This document shows, in pieces, positions 10,201-20,600 of a stretch of 64,000 nucleotides of DNA (the first letter of the stretch is position 1; the number at the start of each line of letters is the position of its first letter). Below the pieces are notes generated by a model, which did no database searches, was not told where the DNA came from, and worked only from the letters and a program-made list of their open reading frames with translations. The stretch is from Mesaphorura yosii (lineage: Eukaryota; Arthropoda; Collembola; Poduromorpha; Tullbergiidae). The DNA is taken from contig WIXG01000322.1 in NCBI GenBank assembly GCA_009869945.1, positions 1 through 64,000 on the forward strand, given 5' to 3'. The position numbers and the translations under genes are program-made.

Positions 10201-13200
10201 CTATAAGCTCCACATGTGATGTCCATTTTCTCACATATGAAATCTAAAGGAACCAGGCGGATCATAAATCAGTATCATACTGGTTACTATCAGGTTACGA
10301 CGTCCTGGCGTCAAAAATGGAGTGCAAAAATCCAGCCGTGTTTTTGTGGAATATCTTCAATTTGCTGTCGTTCTTGTTATCCTGTTTTTGTCTCTTTTAA
10401 CTCGCCTGGCAAAATTTCAAGCACCGCACATTCCTCAACAGATAAAAAAGAAACCGAAGAAAATCGGCGACTCTGAACTATTTTGTCGACAAAGAAAGAG
10501 GAGAGCTTCATTTGTGAGTTTGTGAAGTTTTCTGCTTATCTGAAGCTGTTTGTGATAATTGATAGTTTGTAGGCTTTACAACAGCACAGCGTTGCAGTGT
10601 CAGCTTGATTCACCGACATCCGTTCGAAAAACATAAAAGTCTCTCATCGTAAAATTATTTATCGTGTTACCACACATCACCAGCGCCAGCAAAAGTAAAA
10701 AGCAAGCAGAACTCAGAATACAGAAAATTTTTTGCCATTGTAGTTTCAATTTCACGTTCAGTTCAGATTCAGATCGTCAGTGCTACTACCGATTACACAG
10801 TACATTCATACCATGGCTTCAATACGTATAAATCTAAAATGGATTAAAACTCAATTGCATAATAAATTGGTCTCTGAATTTAAAAATAAGATCATAAATA
10901 TCGTGCTTTAATATTAAGAACGAAGTGCGGAACTCTGTAAATGATGTGTACTGAAAACACTTGGATAAAGAAGTGCTTTTAAACTAACTCTTAGCATAAA
11001 TCTGAGTTCTCAACGCAACGCAGCTTTGAGAATGTGAGCAAATGGACTCACGTGGGTGCCATAATTTCAGAAAGTATTTGTTCTAAAATCCTTCATAGCT
11101 TGAAGAATGATTCGATGCATTTTCAGTTTTGAGTCCGGTATTGCGTGTTTTCAATTTCAACTCAGAAAAGGGGAACTAAGTGAAAAAATCGGACTCCATT
11201 TTGAATTCATGCTGTGATGAGATGCACAATGAATTCGAAGCACACTCTTCCCAGCCCAAAGCCTTTGATCGATAAAATGAGGGTTCCTCATGTAAAACAA
11301 TAGCAGAAGCAGTTGCAGTGGTGCGAGAAGAGTTGAATAAAAGAGCTTTACGAGTGGTTCGCTCCATAACAAGCCAGGGACGATGAACTACAGCTACACG
11401 CTGCAAATGCAAACTCCATGCCATTCATGCACCGTTTAGAATAGAAGATAACCTCGTTCTTCAGGCTTAAATTGCTTTTAAGAAATAGCAATTCACGGAA
11501 TTCCATGTTAACTACGCAGGAATAGGATGGAGTTATCGAATTTTATGGCATTCAAGACAGTCATCGTTTTCCATTTTACATGTTATTCGTAAAAGCCACA
11601 AATAATTGCATGAGAGTGATGATGACACTCACATAGAATCAGGATCATGTTTTTAATGAAGCCGCATTATTGAAGAGAAGCGATTACGTCCAAAATGGAT
11701 GACCAAATTAAGTTATTTTCGTAATGACATTTAATGATTTGTTTTGTGCAACCGTTCCCTGAAATTAAATGCGTCGAATGGGATAGGAATGACCAAGGAG
11801 CAATGAGCAAGGAAAGAGTTAGAGACGAGGTTGGGACAATTTTCTAGCAGTAATTATTCGTCAAGCCAAGTGTCAACAAGAAAGTAGTGTCGGCGCTTTC
11901 AGTGAGGGTTGCTCTCAATTTTTAATGTAGGGAAGGGAAGATTCTGATTATTGATTTCTTTGCTGGACTTCATGCTTGTTCTTTCTTCGTTTCCATCCAC
12001 CAATTTCGCAATTTCTCGTCTTGAATCTGTCGTTCTTCAGTTTCTCATCCTCCATTCTCTGCCATTTCCATTTTCATTCTCTCATTCCATACTATTCAAC
12101 TTATTCAACATGGTTGAACATTCAAAATCAATATTTGCATGGTCGGATAACTTGGTCCAGCTCACACGACCAACTTAGTGCATCGAGAACTGTAATAACA
12201 CATTAATAACCATCACAGCGTGTCCTCTGGCTTGATGTCAACGACAAATCCCCGACTACCCTGACCGTACTTGCACGATTTCTTATACCAGACATCAAAT
12301 CGAGCACGTCCACTGCGGCGTTTAAAGTATTATAAACGTTCGAAATAATCGTAAACATCCTTCGTTGTTTTATTTTAATTACTTCATTCATTGTGAATGT
12401 AATGACTCAATTATCATACACGATACGCTAGTTTGGGATTATTAAACCCAAATTATAATTTTGATAAAAATTACATCGTTTTTGTGGAAAAGGCCCTCAC
12501 TCGTGTGAGCTGGGATGTGGCATCAGAAACGGTTCAATAAAATTGAAGAGAAGGCGTGCCTTCGGCTGTACACACGGGCAAGAAAATGTACTTCCCATTC
12601 TTATTGAATTTTGTGCCTCACGAATTCCTGTCTCGTATAACCCTCTTTTGGGTCTGCTTGGGAGTGTAACGTGTAAACATAATGCTCCCGTTTTATCATT
12701 TCCTTCGTGCATCGAACTTACTAACTTCGTCCATGTTCGATTTTATTTGCAAACAGAGCCAACGGTTTAATTCGTAGGTTCTTCGTTCGATCATTCTCGC
12801 ATTCTCATTAATTAAAATACATTGAAAAACAGGGGACGAATCGCAGTAGTGAAGTATGAAAAATTAAAATTGATACGTGGAGGACGGACGTCCCTATTTA
12901 TTGTTGAGAAAAGGTGAGTCACCGGACACCGGACCAGACCGAGTTACCGAACTTCACACATCCTGCGACTAGCCGTGTGTGGAAAATGGTCTGCCTGTCT
13001 GCTGCAAACTTTGATGAAGCTGTAATCCAAGAGTGAGTCTTCAAATATAGCTGGTATCAATGTAAGCGTATTTCATTCAAGAAGGGCAAAAACACAATAG
13101 ACGTAAATGTAAGTCAAAGTCACATGTTAAGGTCTTCAAATAGTCAATCTTGTTCCGTGAATCTTCTTTTAATTTTACTCGCTTATATTGACTAGTAGAA

Positions 13201-13219
13201 TGAGACATGCTGAATTCAA
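7231..13219. other. Non-coding stretch downstream of mir-125
   Basis: Open frames here (the longest is about 161 codons at 8013-8498) have no recognisable domains, begin at non-ATG codons or show unbiased codon use, and lack credible splice partners. The region may include the 3' part of the microRNA primary transcript. I see no RNA gene or repeat family in it. Confidence 0.4.
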
Positions 13220-13266
13220 TTTATTTATGTGATTTTGCTATTTTTCTATCGATTGTCGAATTTATT
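13220..13266 (-). terminator. SELENOS: Candidate poly(A) signals of SELENOS
   Basis: AATAAA on the minus strand occurs at 13266-13261 and again at 13225-13220, both beyond the SECIS. The transcript would therefore retain the SECIS in its 3' UTR. Choice between the two cannot be made from sequence. Confidence 0.5.
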
Positions 13267-13384
13267 TGATATACTTCACAAATAAATTATTACAAAATTC
13301 AGTTACCAACTCATGATGATTGTAAAATTATTGACATCGAAATTTTGAAAATCTCTACCCAGGTTTTTTGTCTGCTGATTTGAA

Positions 13385-13458
13385 TTACTACTCAAGGGCA
13401 ATCGGTCAACCACCCTGACACAGGATCATTTCAGTGGCTAACTTCATAAAAGTAGTAA
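13385..13458 (-). promoter_or_regulatory. SELENOS: SECIS element in the SELENOS 3' UTR
   Basis: In the transcript, TTACTACT (13458-13451) pairs perfectly with AGTAGTAA (13392-13385), forming helix I. After an internal loop comes the quartet strand ATGA (13447-13444), facing CGAT (13404-13401), which supplies the UGA/GA non-Watson-Crick core. The next helix pairs GTTAGCCACT with GGTGGTTGAC, about ten pairs including wobbles. It is capped by a loop starting with AAA, the conserved apical adenosines. The core lies about 145 bases after the UGA, within usual SECIS distances. It directs Sec insertion via SBP2 and eEFSec. Confidence 0.88.
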
Positions 13459-13586
13459 GCAAGAGTGGTATAAACTAAAAATAACTGCAATGTGCAAGCT
13501 GCTGCTCGTAATTTCTAAAGTCTTCCACATTCGTCGTGTCAGAACAGTTGTAAAGAGGAAATCACGTAGCGACGCGCTTGCTGGAA

Positions 13587-14547
13587 TTAACCTCATCCAC
13601 CTTGTCTTCCGCCGGAAGGTCGAAAGAAAACTCGACTAGAACTGGTATCTCCCATCAACGGGTTATATTCTTTAATAATACAAGAAATTCATATGAAATT
13701 AGATACTATAGATCGTCGTTTTTTGGCAAACTATTTACAAGGCGATTGTAAGTACATGCTAGTGTGATTATGAATCACTAAATTACTGACCAGGTCGTAA
13801 AGGCTGACTTTTCTTTGACGAATCAGCTGCTCCAGTTCCTAATTTTTGACCGTCGTCTACACCTCGAGCCTTGGCTAGCGCTTCCAATTCTGCTGCTCTT
13901 GCTTTGCGTTTCTCTTCTTCTTTCTAAATCAACACAAAGGTAATCATATCAATTAACGAGAAGCAATTTGAACTAAGAACCATGAATCCAAGTGGAAAGG
14001 CACATCGACACGCCACATAAAATTGTCATTCAAGTTAGAGTTCAAAAACTTACGATTCTATCACGCTCTGCCTTTTCAGCTGATTCCCGATTATATTTTT
14101 CTTGCAATTTCTCAACGTATCTTCGTCTAGCTTCTTCCTTACTTTCGAAATTTTGAATTTCTAGCACAAGAATTTAGAAAAATAATCAAGAAAGAGTTGG
14201 AGGTCACAATTCAGGCGAGAAATGAAATTAGATAAGTGCTGACATTCACCTTGTGGACTTAGATAAGCACGTCTAGCGGGATAGGAGGAGGAACTGGTGG
14301 TCGGCGCACGTTTACTCCATATGTAGTACGCTAAACCTCCAGCAATCAGTAGGTACCAACCATTTGCTTGAATTAAAGCAGGAACTGGAAATCAAAGACA
14401 TGCCGAAATTAATTAAGATAAACCAATACACCCTATGCAGCCTTCGAGGTTTCCAGCCTTACTGAACTGAATCGACGACAACAATTTGAAGAAGAAACTC
14501 GGTTCCTCCGGCTCAGCAATAATGTCTTCGACAGCAGCATCACCCAT
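13587..14547 (-). CDS. SELENOS: Selenoprotein S (VIMP), with in-frame UGA read as selenocysteine
   Basis: Five exons on the minus strand (14547-14463, 14384-14250, 14160-14054, 13923-13791, 13669-13587), all with GT-AG introns and consistent phase, encode 180 residues; human SELENOS has 189. SELENOS is an ER membrane adaptor that links the p97/VCP ATPase and Derlins in ER-associated degradation and has redox activity. The N-terminal 30 residues precede a membrane segment with the family hallmark NGWYLL..GGLAYYIWSK (about residues 35-52). A charged coiled-coil helix rich in E/K/R follows (about 75-130), then the family block PLRPEYNPLMG and a Gly-rich tail ending GG-UGA-Gly-TAA. The UGA is at 13593-13595 and the TAA at 13587-13589. 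The ..GGUG end is the family signature. A SECIS lies downstream. The translated protein contains no cysteine, unlike human SELENOS, whose Sec pairs with Cys174. Read without Sec insertion it would stop one codon earlier than Sec. Confidence 0.95.
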
Positions 14548-15595
14548 GATTAGTCTGATGGAAGAATGGAGACGAGTCCTCGATTACTTCTATCTAAGAT
14601 ACCTCCTATTGAGGGCCTGTACATCAAACACAGGAAATTAAGTCTGCATTGCTCCTTCCGACCTCCCAACGTTGACATTCTGTTCCAATAAACTAACTAA
14701 GGATACGTGTAAAAAGTGATCGAAATTTGTATGATAGAAATATAATGTATTATTACCTATTAAGATTCAGGAGGGCACTCGGCACTCGGGAGAGAAGGGT
14801 GTTCAGATCTCCAATCTTCACGTTACGCTCTGTTTGGACTTTGACTTGCTCCTGTTGGGACGTTGTGAAGAATTTGGTAAATTACTTGCTCCGAGTCCGA
14901 CTAAAAGAAAAAATAACAAGGATCAGATGATTAATTTCAGTGGCTTGCACTTAATACTCTACACCTAGACAAATGTTAATTTACTTTTAATTCTTAACTA
15001 CTAGTAGAGAAAGGCACACCACAGCCCCCTTCACTTAATTTTCAATTTTAATTGTGGTCTGCTGATGTAATGTGCAATCTGCGTACGTACAATAACACGT
15101 AGAAATTCACTTGAATTTACTCTCTAACTTCATTTTACAGCGCCAAACTTGTCAGATATCTTGGCTTTGAATGTTATGCGGTGGTATACTGTTGCTTTCA
15201 GAAGTGGCTTACATAAGTTGACCTGGTCAGAGTCAGAGGCGAGGTCACCACATCCCAAGCATTCATCCGATTGTTATTTCAAAATAATGCGATGACTGAA
15301 CTTTGAATTAAAGATGTTCTTGACAAACTTTCGCATCTCTTCAAGTGCAGCTTGAGACAATAAGGCGAAGTTGAAGCTGTCGCATCATCGCCGGGAATTC
15401 TGTATTCGTAAAACTTGATTTTGTACAAGAGAGGAGTCCTGCCGGTGCGGCTCACTGTAGACATTTACATAAACTGCCACGGCTCATTGTCAGTAATCGG
15501 TGGTCAGCATGAGTTGTGACCTGGCGAGCCCTTGGATATAACCGGCTCGGGGTACTCCATTCACCCGACAAACTGCCTTCACTTTGTTCAGGAAA
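14548..15595. promoter_or_regulatory. Divergent intergenic region between SELENOS and POGLUT1
   Basis: SELENOS starts leftward at 14547 and POGLUT1 starts rightward at 15596, so this 1 kb must hold the 5' UTRs and promoters of both, perhaps shared. Both products work in the ER, but no ER-stress element that I can state with confidence is visible. No coding exon is recognised in it. Confidence 0.5.
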
Positions 15596-17373
15596 ATGCG
15601 TCCGTCTCGACATTTACTGGCGTTCCTGCTGTTGATTTCCCGCAGTACATCAGAAACCGGAAAACAAGGTGGATTAGTTGACAAAAATGACGCGTGCTTG
15701 TCTGGTGTGAACACCGGTGTCGGCGGAGGGAACTGCCAGAATGACTCGAAGGAAGACAAACATCATAAGTACACCAAGCGTAAGTTGTATTCAAAGCTAT
15801 AAGACTAGACACGCTTGTGTGATTGGCATTTTTTCTATGTTATGAAATATGTTAGGAGCTAATTTGGAAACACAATGGCTGACTCTGATCGATCAGGCTC
15901 GCACGAAGTATGGACACGATACTGAGCGCGGAGATTTGGTAGCAGGATTTGCGAACCAAATCGAAAATGATTTGAGACCATTTTATACATCGGGCATTAC
16001 GAAGGAGATGATCGAAAATGTTAAGGGCAGGTACGCACATAATCGGCGTAAGACACAGGTCCTTGAAATCATGCAATGTATTGTCAACTTCCACAGGGGC
16101 GTTCTTTACAGAGTGAAAAACCACAAATTATATCGGTCGAAAGAATGCAATTTCCCAGCCCGCTGCTCTGGAGTCGAACATTTTCTGCTAGCTATTATAG
16201 CTGATCTTGCAGACATGGAAATGGTCATCAATGTTTCAGATTGGCCGCAAGTGAATGCTTTCATTCCAAATCCTCTTCCAGTGTTTTCATTTAGCAAGGT
16301 AATACACTCGCTGTCGTGTGCAATCGTCAATGCGACGTAATCGCACAAGTCATATCTATAATTGATGCACTTCATGCGATAAAACAGACTCATAATTTCG
16401 TGGATATTATGTACCCGGCCTGGACCTTTTGGGAAGTAAGTTCTCATGCCACGCCCCCATGATCTCCAGGTCTCGAAAGTTAGCATGCCAGTAAAAAAAA
16501 TCGCTGCGTTTGGCAGGGCGGCCCAGCAATTTCAATTTACCCAAACGGAATCGGCCGATGGGACTTGCAGCGAACGAAAATTCTTGAGACATCGAAGAAA
16601 ATTCCTTGGGACAAAAAGGAAAGCAAAGCCTTCTTTCGAGGATCTCGTACATCGGCTGAAAGGGATCCGTTGATCCTCCTTTCCAGAGACGATCCGGATT
16701 TGGCCGATGCTCAATATACGAAAAACCAAGCTTGGAAGTCTGACAAGGTACGTACGAAGCATGATCACTAGAAGCGACAATGCTACAAAACGCTTGGGTT
16801 TTGCAAATAATATTACTTTAAACGATTTAAATCTCTTTTCGCATCATTACATCTTCACAGGACACACTTGGAATGCCAGCGGCCCAGGAAGTACGATTCG
16901 AGGACCATTGCAAGTATAAGTTTTTATTTAATTATCGGGGTGTGGCAGCCAGCTTTCGCTACAAGCATCTGTTCTTATGTAACTCGCTCGTTTTCCAAGT
17001 TGGTAACGAATGGCAAGAATTTTTTTACTCGTTCTTGAAACCCTGGTATCATTATATTCCGGTGGATAGCCGGGCGAATATAGAAGAGATTAGGTAATTG
17101 TACTAGAAACTTTTCAAACTTGCATAATTGATTGATTCATTTGTTGTTAGCTAACACTCGTTAATGTTGCTTGTGTTCCGTAGGTCATTACTACACTTTG
17201 TAAGAACAAATGATGAAAAGATGAAGGCTATAGCCGAGCAAGGGTTCGAGTGGGTAAAAACGAATCTCAGAATGAAATCTATTAAGCAGTATTGGATACA
17301 ACTTCTATCCGCATATGGAAGACTGATTAAATATGAAATCTCAAATGGCGATGGCTTAGTGCACATTTCCTGA
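15596..17373 (+). CDS. POGLUT1: Protein O-glucosyltransferase 1 (rumi homologue)
   Basis: Seven exons (15596-15779, 15856-16030, 16097-16298, 16388-16435, 16517-16747, 16861-17093, 17184-17373) with consistent phases encode 420 residues; human POGLUT1 has 392. It transfers glucose from UDP-glucose to serine in EGF repeats, notably of Notch, in the ER lumen. The start at 15596 opens a signal peptide ([18 protein letters not shown]). The GT90/CAP10 domain follows with family blocks [117 protein letters not shown] and KPWYHYIPV. The C-terminus ends ..GLVHIS with no KDEL-like tetrapeptide, unlike human (KTEL) and fly (KDEL). The 66-base second intron (16031-16096) is stop-free and in frame. Divergent neighbour of SELENOS. 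Confidence 0.96.
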
Positions 17374-17652
17374 GCATTGGAGCCACCAATCATCTGAACA
17401 TTCCAGCAGCAATTGAAGACCATCCAATCCAACAAAACAAGACTGCTAAATGCATGTGAATTGAGGCCCATCCATCCAGAATGCCGTCTTTGTTTTTGAC
17501 CTCTTTCGCGTATACTCCCAGCCATCCTGCTCATTGTATTGATCACGTACGGGAGGCGGAGGTAGGGTCCCAATGACGGAACCCTATTGAATGATTTGTA
17601 TACGACTGTAATTTTAACCTATGACAATATTTTACTGCGACATATGGTGAAT

Positions 17653-17658
17653 AATAAA
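17653..17658 (+). terminator. POGLUT1: Candidate poly(A) signal of POGLUT1
   Basis: AATAAA lies 280 bases after the POGLUT1 stop codon, a usual 3' UTR length for this gene style. Confidence 0.55.
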
Positions 17659-20600
17659 ACGAAATTCGTTAACCTCAAAGTCATAACGAGTCTCTCATTA
17701 AAGTAAATCCGTATCAATGTTTTTCGCATGAACACAATTACGTCCGACTGGAATTTTTGTGCGTCAATATTTGACTAAACAGCACCATTAAATCATCTCC
17801 TCACGCTTATGCATCATGCTGACCAACCACCGTGATTTTTTTTGTCATTTCACCCAAGTGCGAAAATATTTGAGCCAACTTGTTACGCAGGGCGGCGCGG
17901 CGTGGGGAACTCTGCGTCATAGCCGTAGTATGACCATTGAGGAAGCAAGCCTTCAGTGAAAAACAAGCGCAGGATTTGGAGTTGTGATGAGGTAATCGTA
18001 ATCTATGACACACTATTTACATTTGTTATCGAATCCTGAGGAACTTGTACCCGTCTCCTAATGGTGAGTAGCCGCCCACGCAATTTATTTCCGTAGGACG
18101 AAACAGTGCCATAAATCTCTATTTATATCAGAGGGCGATGATCACATTTGAATCTCAGTCTCTGCCCGAGTGAGCAGCGAATGAGCCTAACACGCAATAG
18201 TGTAAGTAGAATGCAATTTGAGTCGAATCAATTTCATGGAAGAAGGAACTGGTAAATTAACAAAGCACCGTTCAAGTGGATATTAGGAAGAGGCATAAGT
18301 CTAATTGAAACGAACGCCTGCACAAATGAGTGCTAAATATGACTCATTCTTGATACAAATCCCGCATGGTTTTGCAGTGCTCATTCTAATCATACGGCAA
18401 GTGCTGTGCGACTTCAATGAGATTCAGTATCGTATGAGCTAATCCATTAATTGCTTTCGAATAGTAAAGCAAGGCTTGTAGTAAATATCGCGTATTCATA
18501 TTGACGTTATGACTTCAAGCGTGATCATACCAACACTGGTTTCTCGTTGTTTCTTAGCAAGTAAGTACCAGGCAGTACTCGAACGCTCGAGACTCTTCTT
18601 TGCATTTTTGCATATTCGCATATCGCGTTGGCACATGCGAACAGGGTATTAAACGTCCACACAGGGAATTGTGATTGCTATTGCAAAAATTAGTAAACAC
18701 TCTTGTGAACAATAGAACTACCTTTTTTGCATGTATCAAACTTGAGCGTCTCATCCCACACTGACTGCAGACTGTCTGCGTGCTTTTGCTATGCATTTAA
18801 TTTTCTTGTACCTTGTCGTGGAATTTGTGTTTATAGCTTAGCAGTGTATTTGTTGGCATGCTGGCCTACATAATTTATTCAAGCTCAGCTCGAGTGCTGG
18901 GAATTGTATTAGCAATTTCTCTTTTTGACGACGTGCACTTTCGTACAGTGCACAAGTGACAATTCAGTACGCACAAACCACTCGAGCGACGGCAGTAAAA
19001 ATCATCTGGTGCAGATAAGTCGGCTTTTAACTGCAAAATTATATAACAGAATTCGTTTAGGAACAGTTTAGTCGTTTGCATTTTGGTGAAGTAATTGAAT
19101 TCTCATTTTTCCAAACGAATACAAGCACGAAAGCGTCTCTCATAGTGTACATTAGCATTACACATGTTTGAACGCGATTCTCCACTCGGTAGCTGCCGTG
19201 ACGGAAAGCGAGAGGTAAGAAATTACAATTCCACACCTTCGAATGTGAAGTCGATTCGGTACGGTTCTTTCCAACAACTTCCGACTGGCTTCATTAAAAT
19301 TTGTACGTATTAGTCTAGTCTCATTTGCTCAATTTCCTTAAGATAATTAAAGTGACTCAGAATGGAAATGGAAAGCTTCAGGTTTGAATTTGTACTTGTC
19401 GTGAACGCCGCATTAATGATCTTTAATCTAAGCGGCATGCATCTTTGGTTTTAAAAATAGTACGGGAAAGAATTCGTCATCTTGGCAAAATACTTATACA
19501 CGTGATAGATACGATTTACGAAGGTTTTACGACTAGGCAGGGACACTCGTAAATACCTTTAAAAGTGTCTTTGGTCCATGTCTATTTATTATGTAACTAT
19601 TAAAAGATCACTCGGGCTAACCGGAGCCGAAAGATACAAGAGCATGACAGTATGAGCTGGATGGGACGTCGAGACTATTTTTATGTACTTAGCGATTTAA
19701 TAGACTTCACGACCTTGAAAAGGTGAAGAAGAGCGTGGATTAGAGTTACGGCGAGCAGCTCGCTCATGTGAGCGCATCCATATCTACACGCGTGTCTGCA
19801 TATGCGATGGCTCGCTTTCCATGTGCAGCAGGGACTCGAGCGTTCTTTTCGAAAAATGGTTAAGTGTGTTTACGGTTATTTGCTCGTCGTTTCCAAGCAC
19901 CCGATTCGTAACAGTCGGAGATTTGCAGGAAAATTACGGGTACACGCGCACTTAACCAGATTAATATACCAAGAACAACCGTGAAATTCTTCCCTTGCAT
20001 ACTTACAAGATTGCTATGTTCACCTTGTCATTGTCGTTAGACGGCAAAGAAATTGATTTAACCGTGCAAAAGTAAGGTAAATATTTGGTCCGTCGTCTCA
20101 GCCACAAGCGCATTAAGCAAAGCAACGGGCAACGACGCAACGTCAACTTACTTAAATTGACAGTCAGGCTCATTCATTCAGGACCGTAAACTGCGTAAAC
20201 AAGCTGCAATTTGTAGTTTTCCTCAATCTTATTGACTCCTCTGCTTCAATGAGCCTCATTCTATCCTGACTATGCTATGCTGCATTGATTCATCATCCAC
20301 GGCCGCATAGAAATACGCGACAATGTTTACAAATTGAAGCTAGAAGTAGGTCAAATCCTCAATTTGAATTCGCCTGGCCAGACTGCCAGTCAGATGTTGA
20401 TTTTTGTATGAGACAAAACACATTAAAATACCAGACCAGCAGTAGATCATACGATATTACCAATCCGTGCAGCAAGAGCGCAAGTGACAGAGTTGGTTTC
20501 GCATAAAACACGTCTGAAACAAGTTCATGTACACAAGGCTGCAAACTGTCTGCTGCTGTACTAGTTGTACGGTGTTCACGGTATGCGGACAAATCAAGGC

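Noticed and set aside
15849-16340. Continuous 163-codon frame across POGLUT1 exons 2-3
   Set aside because: It reads through a real intron (16031-16096); comparison with the rumi family shows the 22 extra residues interrupt a conserved block.
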